NCBI GenBank assembly: GCA_030770535.1
Contig: JASVEC010000014.1
Coordinates: 310,001-374,000 of the forward strand
Source of the DNA: Batkoa obscura
Taxonomy: Eukaryota > Entomophthoromycota > Entomophthoromycetes > Entomophthorales > Batkoaceae
Direction: 5' to 3'
Length of the DNA: 64,000 bases
This document shows positions 12,231-22,350 of this stretch, piece by piece. The position numbers and the translations under genes are program-made. Position 1 is the first letter of the stretch, and the number at the start of each line of letters is the position of its first letter. Below the pieces are notes generated by a model. That model worked only from the letters and a program-made list of their open reading frames with translations. It searched no databases and was not told the DNA's origin.

Positions 12231-12231
<1 letters not shown>
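11054..12231 (+). CDS. Secreted trypsin-like serine protease (S1A)
   Basis: Chymotrypsin-fold protease, 332 residues. Exons: 11054-11423, 11479-11763, 11815-11927, 12001-12231. Signal peptide about 1-19. The zymogen cleavage site is Arg38|Ile39 (SR|IING). The catalytic triad is complete: His80 in TAAHC, Asp123 in HDIAIW (codons either side of the first intron) and Ser225 in GDSGGP. Asp219, six residues before the catalytic Ser, is the trypsin S1 base, predicting cleavage after Arg/Lys. The usual PGVY is PTVY here (Thr256, chymotrypsin position 226), which may narrow the pocket. After the catalytic domain there is a ~65-residue Asn/Asp-rich extension absent from typical trypsins. Such proteases are abundant in insect-associated lower fungi (family knowledge). 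Confidence 0.93.

Positions 12232-12270
<39 letters not shown>
12232..12270. repeat. (AAT)n microsatellite
   Basis: About 13 uninterrupted AAT triplets abut the TAA stop of the protease gene, so slippage here would not alter the protein. Confidence 0.97.
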
Positions 12271-12611
12271 TTTAATTAAATAAAAGTAATAATTTAAAAA
12301 TGAAAGTTATTTATAAATTCGACATTTAACATAAAAATATATGGGGTTGTTTTTTTTCATTATTTTTCCATTTTTTAAGTGCTATTTATGTGGAAAAATT
12401 GTCAGTAAAATTCTTAAATACAAAAATACATCCCCATATAATATTAAAATAAAAATTAATATTTAATAAAATCAAATTTATTTTTAAATGATTAATCTAT
12501 TATTTGATACTATTAATAAGAAGGAGATGGTTAAGTAAAAAAGGAATACTTGAAATTTAAATCAAATCAATTAATTTAAATTAACATTAATAAATGATTA
12601 AAAAAGTACAA
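12271..12611. other. Convergent intergenic spacer
   Basis: Spacer between the 3' ends of the protease and phosphate permease genes. It holds MITE copy 3 and otherwise nothing visible. Confidence 0.6.
12339..12440 (-). mobile_element. MITE copy 3
   Basis: Reverse-orientation copy. The ATGGGGTTGTTTTTT end lies at left, the central GTGCTATTTATGTGGAAA core is present, and the ACATCCCCATATA end lies at right. It sits in the 3' spacer of two convergent genes. Confidence 0.88.
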
Positions 12612-14099
12612 TTAAGCCATAAGGGAAGGAGAACGAGAACAAAGGAAGAACATGATACCCGCAGTTAAGCCAGAGAAAGGTAAAGTTAAAAACCAAGAGA
12701 AAAAGCACCAACCTAACATTCTCCAATTAAGAGAAGAAGCTGAACCATTACAAAGACCAACTGCAGCTGTAGCTCCAGTAATACAATGAGTAGTAGAAAC
12801 AGGTAGACCAATTTTAGAAGCTGTAATAACAGTCAATGAAGTACCTAATTCCATTGAAAACCCTCTTGATGGAGAAACATAAGTAATCTTTGTGCCCAAT
12901 GCTTTGAATATATTGTAACCATAAGTACATAATCCTAAATCAATAGCAATACCACCAAATACAACTACCCATAATGGTACTGGTATTTCTTTATTAATAG
13001 TACCACTTTGCCAAATATTATAAACAACAGATAATGGACCAATAGCATTAGCTACATCATTAGAACCATGTGCAAATGAAGCCATACAAGCAGTAATCAC
13101 TTGTAAAGTAGAATACATATATTCTGTATCATTATCATATCTAACAGCTGAATCCATAACTTCCTGAACATGATCACTTTCTACTTTATGAATATCGGTA
13201 GATACACCTTTAGTTAATGCTCTTTTAATTTTTCCAAAGAAAGTAACAGGTTCTACTTCTTCATCATATGTTTTCTCTTTAGGTACCTCAGGAGAAATGT
13301 CTGATCTCTTTGGTTGTGGACCAACAAATGGCATAATTGGAATATGATACCATTTTAAATTTTCATCATTTTTAAGTTTACGACGTAAATAAGGTACAAT
13401 AAAAAACCAACAAAAGATGGCTACAGCTACAGAAACACCCACGGTAATACCAGCTAATACAGGTATATTTAAAGATTTAGTGCCTTTACCATTTTTGAAT
13501 ATAACATAAAATATATTAATAGCCGCAGTTAAACCAAAATAAATTGGAATAGCTTTTAAACCACGTTCAAACGAGTTTTCATGTTTTAAAACTAAATGTT
13601 TGGTCACTAAAAATATAATACTGGCAACAATACCTGCAGTTACTGGGGATACAAACCAAGAAGTTACAATTTTAGCTACCCCATCATAACCCCAGATAAC
13701 GGATTGTGGTCCAAAACCAGCAATACCAACACCAATTACAGCACCAACAATAGCGTGGGTAGTTGATACTGGCCAACCTAAACGAGTAGCAATTAAAGTC
13801 CAAGTAGAAGAACCAACTAAGGCGCAAAACATAGCTAACATTAATAAAGGTGGGTTTTTTTCAAAATTAGAAATATCAATAATTGACTTTGATATAGTGG
13901 ATGCGGTTTCTGCTCCTAACAAAAAGGCACCAAAAAATTCAGTAAACACAGCAATCACACATGCTTGTTTTAAGGTTATCGATCTGGATCCTACCGAAGT
14001 TGAGAATGAATTAGCTACATCGTTAGCCCCAATACCATAAGCATCAATAAAGGCTACTATAACCGTTACCGCAAACAACCAAGTGTATTCGTCTAACAT
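12612..14099 (-). CDS. Sodium/phosphate symporter, PiT family (Pho89-like)
   Basis: Intronless, 495 residues. Inorganic phosphate transporter of the PiT family (yeast Pho89, animal PiT1/2, plant PHT2). The two inverted PiT signature repeats are visible: GANDVANSFSTSVGS at about residue 24 and HGSNDVANAIGPL near 340. The matching segments GWPVSTTHAIVGAVIG and GLPVSTTHCITGA complete each repeat. About 10-12 membrane segments are split by a hydrophilic cytosolic loop (about 245-325), shorter than in yeast Pho89. Expected role is Na+-coupled phosphate uptake at the plasma membrane. It is convergent with the protease gene. Confidence 0.95.
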   Translation of the reverse strand: MLDEYTWLFAVTVIVAFIDAYGIGANDVANSFSTSVGSRSITLKQACVIAVFTEFFGAFLLGAETASTISKSIIDISNFEKNPPLLMLAMFCALVGSSTWTLIATRLGWPVSTTHAIVGAVIGVGIAGFGPQSVIWGYDGVAKIVTSWFVSPVTAGIVASIIFLVTKHLVLKHENSFERGLKAIPIYFGLTAAINIFYVIFKNGKGTKSLNIPVLAGITVGVSVAVAIFCWFFIVPYLRRKLKNDENLKWYHIPIMPFVGPQPKRSDISPEVPKEKTYDEEVEPVTFFGKIKRALTKGVSTDIHKVESDHVQEVMDSAVRYDNDTEYMYSTLQVITACMASFAHGSNDVANAIGPLSVVYNIWQSGTINKEIPVPLWVVVFGGIAIDLGLCTYGYNIFKALGTKITYVSPSRGFSMELGTSLTVITASKIGLPVSTTHCITGATAAVGLCNGSASSLNWRMLGWCFFSWFLTLPFSGLTAGIMFFLCSRSPSLMA

Positions 14100-15984
14100 G
14101 TGTGGAACTGGAGAGCTATTAAAGTTGATGAAAAGCCTATTAGTCAGTGTTAAAAACCGATAATTTTAATTCAAAGTCAAATGAGCTCTTTTTATACTCT
14201 TCTTTTTGAACAATACTACGATTAGGTTTAGTCAATGATATAATATTCAACAGACATGAATATTATTGAGATACAAACTACTTAATTTGTGTAATTTAAG
14301 TTAACTAAATTATTAATTAAGACTAGAAACTAAGATAATTGAATATTAAGAAAATGGAAAATTCTTAAATTAATTAATTTAGATATGATGAAAGTAATAA
14401 TATTCAATTCTATATTTATTTGTTTTAGATTATAATGAGTGGGGCAAGAAGAATTAGCTATTGAAAGGGTTTGACCTATAGTTTCAATAATAGTGGTAAA
14501 TTACTATTCAATTAAGAAGCTTCGAAATAAAGTTAAATTTTATTAATTTACTCAAAATTTAAAGCATTAAAATAGATTTTACAATACCAACTTTCTTTGT
14601 TGAGATCTAATAGACACAAAATTGTATATATTTTAGTATTAGATATATTGAGTATTATATTATAAGGGTACTTTTAAATGTTGTAATAAAAAGCATACTT
14701 TCAATACAAGTTGTATTTATTTAATTTTCTTAATCTTTTCACTAAATATAGCAATGATTGTTTTCTAAAACCACTTATTTTAAATTCAATTAATTATTTA
14801 TAAATTTTACAAAAATGATTCAAAATAAATTAGTTGAAATTTAATATTTTATTTGCCTCTTTCGATTTTGTGTTTTTTTGGGGGGGCTATTGAGTTATTG
14901 AATTATTGAAGATGAATGTAACTTTAGGCATTTTAACTACCGAGAAAAATAAAGGAGAAAATAATTCAAGTGATTAAAAAATTCTAGGCCATTTTTTTAA
15001 CTTGTACTTATTGTACTATTGAATTTATTTTGATTGATAATTAGTATTTTTACTATAATATCATACTTACAAATAAAAGCTTTATAATTCTACATCTATG
15101 AACTTAATCTTAAAAAGATTTTTTTCTTTATTCAGCTTAAACAGTATCTAATACTTCCGATTGATTACAAGAATTTATATTGAAATATCCCTACTTAATT
15201 TTAAATTATATTAATGTTTAGTATTTAATATTTAACAGGTCACAAAGTTATGTGATTTTTGTACTCTTATAATTCAGTTATTTTTTATCTAAAATTAAAT
15301 CAATTAACTTCACTATTCAATTTGTACTTATCTTATATACTCGTTTGTTTTATTTTTAAATAATAAGATCGTATGGGGACGGATGTACTTTTGTAAAGAA
15401 TTTTACTAACTTTTTCACTCAAATAATGCTTAAGAAATGGAAAAGTGATGAAATTAAAAAAACACCCCCATATATGTATCTTTATTGTAAATAAACTACC
15501 ATGAGTTATTATTCTACTTGACTTCTTTCTTTTGTTTAAAAAAATAGCCTTATAATAAATAATATTGATTATAATAATTCTAAAATTAGACTATCAATAA
15601 CTTATAACTATTAAGATATATAAAAAAGCACTTCAAAATGGTTTAATAAATGAGTATTATCTCCATATCAAATTATTTTTGCTATTAACCGTTTTACCAC
15701 CAAATGGCACAAGCATTAGCACCTAATAAACTTCATAAATAGTAATTGGGTATTGAATTCCAATTTTAATAAAACTAATATACTATTTATGAGTATCAAA
15801 CAGCTGGTTAGGGATATTTAATATGTAAGATTAACAATCCAGTTTAAAACTGACATTTAAATAATACAGCTAAATAGACATTTTTAAATTTATTAATTTA
15901 AAAAATATAATATATCAATAACATAAATACTTAAAAATTATTTAATTTAAGTACTAATTAACAATGTTTTAACAAATTTATCTT
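14100..15984. other. Long gene-free stretch
   Basis: About 1.9 kb of AT-rich DNA upstream of the phosphate permease and downstream of the Cys-rich protein gene. It contains MITE copy 4 (15372-15474). No coding frame or RNA gene recognised. Confidence 0.5.
15372..15474 (+). mobile_element. MITE copy 4
   Basis: Plus-orientation copy, slightly diverged at the left end, with the right end ACACCCCCATATA. Confidence 0.87.
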
Positions 15985-16698
15985 TTACCCCATAAAAACA
16001 GTCAAAAGTAAAGCTAAAATTAATTCTTGATTAACAAAGCTAATATTAATTGTTCTGATAGCTCCAGATCCACTTGGACTTGTAGTAACTGCACTTTTAC
16101 TAGTACTACTTTCTTTTCTATTAGTTAATGATACTTTACCGGTACTGGTCTCCTTATCAGTTTTACTAGACCCTATATCATTTGATTCAGTAGCCTCGGA
16201 TTCACTTTTTACTTCACTTTCAGCTTTCTTACCAGTTTCCTTTGGTTTAATTTGATCATCATCCTGAGTTTTTGTGGTCTCTGGAACTTTAGTACCACTC
16301 TTAACATCTTTGGGCTCTGTAATTTTAGTAGCATTACTGTCTTGATTTTTGTTATCAGTCACTGACTTTTCTTCCTTTTTCTCAACTTTTACATCGGAGC
16401 CATCAATTACTGATAAAGAAGTACTATCAGTTCTTCCATCTGAAGGATAGTAATGATCCAATTCAGGACAAAATGCACTACCATCGGTACTTACAAGAAC
16501 ACAAGCCCCACCTCCATTTTTTATACAATGACGAAAATCACCACTAGCTACACAACCAATCGCATTTTTACGTGTACATTTAGCAGGTATGTTATTCATA
16601 CTAGTAAACATACCAAGAGCTTCACAATTATCATTGCAGCATCCACATTTTAAACCTGCTATTGTATTAATTAACAAAAAGATCAAAGGAAGTTTCAT
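15985..16698 (-). CDS. Small Cys-rich secreted protein, probably GPI-anchored
   Basis: Intronless, 237 residues; no family recognised. A signal peptide (about 1-15) is followed directly by a compact domain (about 17-80) with nine cysteines, including KCGCC and later single cysteines spaced 8-15 residues apart. Then comes a ~125-residue Ser/Thr/Lys/Glu-rich stalk. The C-terminus has small residues (SPSGSGA) followed by a hydrophobic tail ending LALLLTVFMG, the layout of a GPI-attachment signal. Most likely a cell-wall or membrane-anchored surface protein displaying a disulfide-rich head on a stalk. The odd cysteine count would leave one free thiol or an intermolecular bond. The CFEM pattern (eight Cys) does not fit. 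Confidence 0.8.
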   Translation of the reverse strand: MKLPLIFLLINTIAGLKCGCCNDNCEALGMFTSMNNIPAKCTRKNAIGCVASGDFRHCIKNGGGACVLVSTDGSAFCPELDHYYPSDGRTDSTSLSVIDGSDVKVEKKEEKSVTDNKNQDSNATKITEPKDVKSGTKVPETTKTQDDDQIKPKETGKKAESEVKSESEATESNDIGSSKTDKETSTGKVSLTNRKESSTSKSAVTTSPSGSGAIRTINISFVNQELILALLLTVFMG

Positions 16699-18451
16699 TA
16701 CTTATACTAAAGAAGAGATGAAAAAGAAGAAATTAGTTTTTAATTGAAAACAAAGTTGAATCATGAATGCTTTTGTTTATTTATATATGTGGTTTAAGCT
16801 AGGGTACGGTTTGTTGTTTTGATTGGATAGTTAACCACTATGTTCTTATATTCTTATATATAGTAAATTTAGATGACACAAGGTTTATAACTTCTTATTT
16901 TATATGCTACGCACCTGGGTGATTGATAACTCCACCCCATTTACTGCTTTTAAAGAAACCCTCTTTATACCAAATTGGGGCATACACTAACATACATATT
17001 GACTATTGCTTTCTATAAGCGGGAAAATTAATATTTGTTCACAATCATATAGCTTATTTGAAATAGATTTTAAAGAATAATAAGCACTTTGTTATCATAA
17101 AGGTTATATGTTAGATTTCTATACGATAGCGTTATGACGACTACAAACATAACAAAAGTTTGTTAATATTTTGGATTAGTTTACCTATTACTTGCTGATC
17201 CCAGTTTCGGTGTTTAATTACTTAATTGCTAACATTAAAATGAGATAAAAAATCAAATCGACTAAGCTAATAAGAATAATTGTTAAAAGTGTTTTACTAG
17301 TAAATTATAATCTAACTATTAACTCATATCGTGAAAAAAGTATAGGCAAATAAAGGCTATTTTGTTTTTATTTGAAAATATTCTACTAGAAATTTATAAA
17401 TATTCCGCCTCAGTGGTGTGGCTCATCCATTGGGCTTTTTATAATATGATATTCAAGTTCATGGAATCACCTCCTTCACTTTAAAGAATGTTTCTGGAAT
17501 TGAAAATTATGCTCAAACGTGGAGCGAAACATGCTCTTATGGTTACTTTGTAATCAAAAAGTGGCTTTAAATAGATAATAATACTTCCTCCTGGGATCTT
17601 TCTCCTGCTCTCCTCCATAGATTTGTTCTTATACTTGTTGTATCTTTTTTAAAATAAACCTACGCGCCTTTCTTTCGATTGGTATGTTTAAAAAAATAAA
17701 TTGCGACTAAGAAAATTAAGCCTTAGGTTTAAGATAGGCCAACTATAAAAAGTTCAATTTTTTAATAGGGGCTATAAGCTAAAGTATCAAATTATTGTAT
17801 TAAAGTTTAAAATATACTACATATAATCAATCATTAAACTATTGGTAAATATTTAGTGTACTTGGATCAAATCAAAATATATGATTTCTTGAAGAATTTC
17901 ATAAGAATCGAAAAAACAGATTTCAAAAATAAATAGCCGAAGTTCGAGTTTAGGTCTTGGTAAGCCCAAAATGGATTAGATATTTATCAAAGAGACTCTA
18001 CTTTTTAAAGCAGTATAAATTTGAGCCGCCTGTCAAAAAACTCGCAAACATTCAAATTTCCTTCTGATATTTCTTTATCTAAGTTCCTTCGATTACTTAA
18101 ATAAAATGTACTCCTCATTATGACTAAGTGATTGAATAATATTTAATAAGACACTCTGACAATAAGTTCAGTTCAGTGGAGATTCATTTGACTTTATTTA
18201 AAAGTAGCTCTTATTTAGGACTCCTAGACCTTCATAAATGTAAAAAAATCTTAGGAATTCTTTAAGAACTTAAGTAAAATATTACTATAAAATGTATATA
18301 AATAGGATTTTACATTACATATATATCAAGTTAAATAAAACAATGATAGTTTTAATAGTTATTGTTTTTTAAAAATATAATGATTTAAACTCACATGTTT
18401 TCCAATATAAATTTTTTGAATTTAAACGTCATTTTCTCTTCATTTTCTAAA
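16699..18451. other. Gene-free intergenic stretch
   Basis: About 1.75 kb between divergently transcribed genes. A patch at about 17400-17660 has more balanced base composition than its surroundings and could be a decayed gene or element. I found no continuous reading frame or recognisable family in it. Confidence 0.4.
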
Positions 18452-20022
18452 ATGGCAGTGGACAAAAAAAAATACGATATAATTGTACTTGGAGCAACTG
18501 GATTTACTGGAAGCTTCATATTTAAGGAATTAGTAAATATCCTGAGCGATGTCAATAAGATTAGCCATTGGGATTCATTAAAAGAAAAACATCTAAAGAT
18601 TGCTATAGCTGGAAGGAACTCTGTTAAATTGAATGGTAAAATTATATGAAATTGAAACACTCTGTATTGATTTTTAGATCTTGTAAAAAACACCTTAAAT
18701 GAATATCCTTCTTTCAATGATGGCGTCGATTGCTTAGTTGTAGATGTGACCGACTTAGAGCAACTTATGCAAGTTACTGAGCAAGCAAAAGTAGTCCTAA
18801 GCGCCGTTGGACCAGTAAGTATAAAATTTAAACTATTAAAATCATTTCTAAAAAACAGTACAAAATCTATGGTCCAAAAGTCTTAGAAGCCTGTATAAAT
18901 ACAGAATCTCACTATGTGGATATTACTGGAGAAGTAGGGTTTATTGAAAATTCATACTGTGAATTTAACAATGAGGCTAAGAGAAAAGACCTAGCATTGG
19001 TACATTGCTGTGGCTTTGATTCCACACCAGCTGATTTGGGAACTTTATTATTAAAAAAGTATTTAGTTGGAAAGGGATTAGAGCCTCAATCGATTGATAT
19101 GTTCGTAGAATTTATTGTTAAAAGCTATAGTGGGTCTGGTAATTTCACTACGTTTGAATGTGCAATGTTAGCTATGACTCAAAGAAATCCATACCGCAAA
19201 AAATTCAAGGTGGGTACTAACTATTTGCTGGGCTTTAATTCTAATAATTTTAGGAACTCCTTCCAAGAGCTCCAGCTCCACCCAATAACCTATCACGATC
19301 TAAACTACCTGCTTTTGAACCAAGAATAAATGGCTATGTCATCCCTTTTCCTATGGCTGATGGACCAGTAGTAAATATGACACAAAACATTATCCATAAA
19401 GAAAAACAAAGTGAGAATTGTGATCTTGAAAGTAGCATAACATCTCTGCCTGCTAGCAACATAGGGTCCTATTTTAAATTCAAAAACTTATTCCATACTA
19501 TTGCGGCGGTTTTCATGGCAATTATATGCGGTATCATATTGAAGTTACCCTTTGGCCCATCTTTAATATTGAGATACCCACACTTTTTTACTTTAGGGGT
19601 TTTCAAACCTTTAGATATGAGTAAACCATCCTTAGAAGGGATTAAAAATGACAGCTTTAATGTTACTTTTATTGCTAAATGCAAAAAGGCTGGCTCGGAT
19701 TCAGGTTAGATATATTAGTATAGCTGAAAGTATTGTTTTAATATCATTATAGTTTCTGAAGTAAAAGCAAAGTTTTCTGGTCCAGAACCTGGTTATAATT
19801 TCACTTCTAAAGCAGCTGCCGTAGCAGCTTTAACTATACTTAAGGAAAAGGTAGTTTTTATTAAAGAATAATCTATTAAATTTACTTATTTTCAAGGTAT
19901 ACGATGGTACTCTCAAAGTTAAAGGGGTGTTGACTCCAGGACTTGCTTTGTTCAACACTAACTTCACTGATCGTATCAATGCACATGAACCTACTGTCAA
20001 GTTCGAAATTTATGAAAATTAA
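18452..20022 (+). CDS. Saccharopine-dehydrogenase-like oxidoreductase (SCCPDH family)
   Basis: Six exons: 18452-18635, 18678-18814, 18859-19209, 19254-19704, 19753-19850, 19897-20022, giving 448 residues (animal SCCPDH is about 429). The N-terminus has the Rossmann nucleotide-binding segment YDIIVLGATGFTG, followed by IAIAGRN and VVLSAVGP-type strands. Next come the conserved VDITGE, CCGFDSTPADLG and an MLAMTQRNPY-type segment. A hydrophobic stretch lies at about residues 270-290, as in SCCPDH proteins of lipid droplets and membranes. The true reaction of this family is unsettled. An alternative ATG at 18395 adds 19 hydrophobic residues; I prefer 18452 because it has a good context (AAAATGG) and matches family starts. 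Intron 3 has a GTGGGT donor and a TACTAAC branch motif. Confidence 0.9.
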
Positions 20023-20233
20023 ACTGAAAATTATTTTTGATATTAAAATTGGTTCAATACTGGCATAATATATAATCATTGATTTACTATTTTTATTTTC
20101 TAAATCTAAAAAGTGTACATACTACTTGACTTCTATATTATGTGCAAAATTGGTTTATAAAACCCAGATTTGTATTATAAAAAATAAAAAGCATATTTAA
20201 TGTATTATAAAAAATATCCTTTAATATGAAAAA

Positions 20234-21232
20234 CTAATTTCCTACCCCTGTTAGCTTAAATAAAGCCTCATTGATCTTAGTTTGAATAGAGGACCATTCT
20301 AAGTTAAGCTGGGCTAAATCATAGTTACCATTAGCTAATACTTCATCATATGTACCACCACACTCAGCATATAGAGCATTAATATCATCGTCATTTTTAA
20401 CTGCTGCAACTTTATTATCAAAGCCGCAAAGTTGGCGTAAGCTCTTTCGACCATTAAAATCAGACTGAGCTTTTTCAGTATTTTGTGGAAGTTTTTCATC
20501 AGAATAAATCTCCTTTTGTTTGTCTAGATAATCTATATTACTTGGCTTATTATAGATTTGTTCTCTTGAGTAATCAGCTTCAATTAGTTTAGAATCTGAA
20601 CTATGAACTGACCCACTATTTGTCTTAGTTGACGTAATGTATATCACAGCTAACCCAGTAGTTGAAGACTTAAATGGAGTGTTAGATGTTACAACTGGCT
20701 GAGCAGTTGAAGTAGCAGATGATAAATAATATGGCAAATTAGACTTTACAATTGACTTAGATGTTAGTTCACTAATTCCTATTATACTTGTTGTAGCTGA
20801 CTGAGTAGCTGAAGTAACAGATCCTATGGTTGGCTCAGTCGTTGATGTTTTGAATAGCTTAGCAGATGATATATCATCTACTATAGTTGGCTTGGGCTTA
20901 GTATTTAGATTTTTGGACTCAGATTTATCTTTATTATTACGCTCAGTACCATCAGAAACACCCTCTTTTTTAGCATTTATTTCTTTATTGATCTCAAACC
21001 ATTGGGAATTAATGCTTGATAGATTATTAGGTTTTTCCTTGACTTTCTGATTGTACTTTTTTCCACAATCAGCTAGAATATCGCTATACTGCTCTCTAGT
21101 TATAGCGGAACCTATTTTGCTCTTATAGTTACATAAGCTGTGTAAGTCATCCCCAGTTCCAGCTGGGGCTGGAGTAGCGCTTATCAATTCAATAACAAGA
21201 ATAGGAATCAAAAAAATAATATTATATCTCAT
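20234..21232 (-). CDS. Secreted protein with a duplicated two-cysteine domain
   Basis: Intronless, 332 residues; no known family recognised. A signal peptide (about 1-19) is followed by TPAPAG. Two similar ~60-residue domains sit at the ends: domain A about 28-88 and domain B about 263-325. Both share L-C-x4-K-[IV] at the start, then a second Cys exactly 22 residues after the first (Cys34/Cys56 and Cys269/Cys291) followed by G-x2-Y, and later N-x2-W-x2-I-x3-IN. A ~170-residue Ser/Thr-rich linker joins them. The layout suggests two small helical, single-disulfide modules on a flexible, probably O-glycosylated tether. It could bind a wall or host ligand; that is speculation. No GPI signal at the C-terminus. 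Confidence 0.82.
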   Translation of the reverse strand: MRYNIIFLIPILVIELISATPAPAGTGDDLHSLCNYKSKIGSAITREQYSDILADCGKKYNQKVKEKPNNLSSINSQWFEINKEINAKKEGVSDGTERNNKDKSESKNLNTKPKPTIVDDISSAKLFKTSTTEPTIGSVTSATQSATTSIIGISELTSKSIVKSNLPYYLSSATSTAQPVVTSNTPFKSSTTGLAVIYITSTKTNSGSVHSSDSKLIEADYSREQIYNKPSNIDYLDKQKEIYSDEKLPQNTEKAQSDFNGRKSLRQLCGFDNKVAAVKNDDDINALYAECGGTYDEVLANGNYDLAQLNLEWSSIQTKINEALFKLTGVGN

Positions 21233-22350
21233 CTATAGATAAATTAAACAAAAAAATATGCATCTATTAATTTTATTTTATAAATATATATTAGTTTTGG
21301 TTTCTAGTTGTTGTACACTTCAATGTAGCAGTAAATTTATATTTTTAATGTAGGAACTTGTAATTAGTTTGTATCAATCTTTCTTGGCTAAATTTATAGC
21401 TAAAATTTATAAAATAGTTCGAATATTTGGATTTAATTAATAACAATAATGAGAGCATTATGTGATATCTATAGTTTTTAATTATTCAATTAATACCAAA
21501 CTTTATAATAAAGAACCAATAAATGATCTAAATTGTTTGAAACTTTTGTTTAGTCTTCAAAAGTACAATCAGTGTATTATCATTAAGAAATAAATTCAAT
21601 AGGAACCCTAAGTTATATCAAAATTTAAATTCATTCTCTTCTAAAGCTGTTGTTTAAAATCAACAAAGATTCATATATGAACGATAGTATGCAGTACAGG
21701 TGTTAATAAAATAAGATATAGGCCTTTCAAAAAAGCCACATATAATGTTGATTTACTTATTCGACTATCTATTAGTATACAAAAACTGTAGAAAGCTTAT
21801 AGATCAAATTACTAGACTTTATGGAAATTACTAACTTGTCTTTAAAGCTTTGTTACTATCATTGCTAAACTTATTTTAAACTATTATAAGAAGCCAAATG
21901 CAGAATCTAAAGGTTTATTATAGTATTTTGTAAATGAATATATTCAGATTACCAACATAAGTTTATCATTATAATTAATTACTGCTATCATTTAATAAAT
22001 TAGCTCTCCAATAATACGATTTCCTAAACAAGTAGCTATTGTACTATGATGAACAATTTTTTTTATTTTGAACAATAATATTATAAAAATGATTTGAAAA
22101 TACTAATTTTAGTAAATTCAATCTCAATTTATTACTCTTAATTTTTTCGATATTAATAAATTGATTTATTTTCAAGTTTTTATTTTACTATTTAATGAAG
22201 CTTCTATATTAAGTAAACCTATCCTTTTCAAGAACATTTACTTTATTAAAACCCAAGTAAATCAAGTGTTCTAAGTTAATCATAAATAAACAGTACATTT
22301 TCAAATAAGATTACTTTCTTTTATTATTATTTGTTTCGAATTTATTATAA
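21233..22350. other. Divergent intergenic region
   Basis: About 1.1 kb separating divergent genes; AT-rich. No coding frame, RNA gene or MITE copy seen. Confidence 0.5.
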
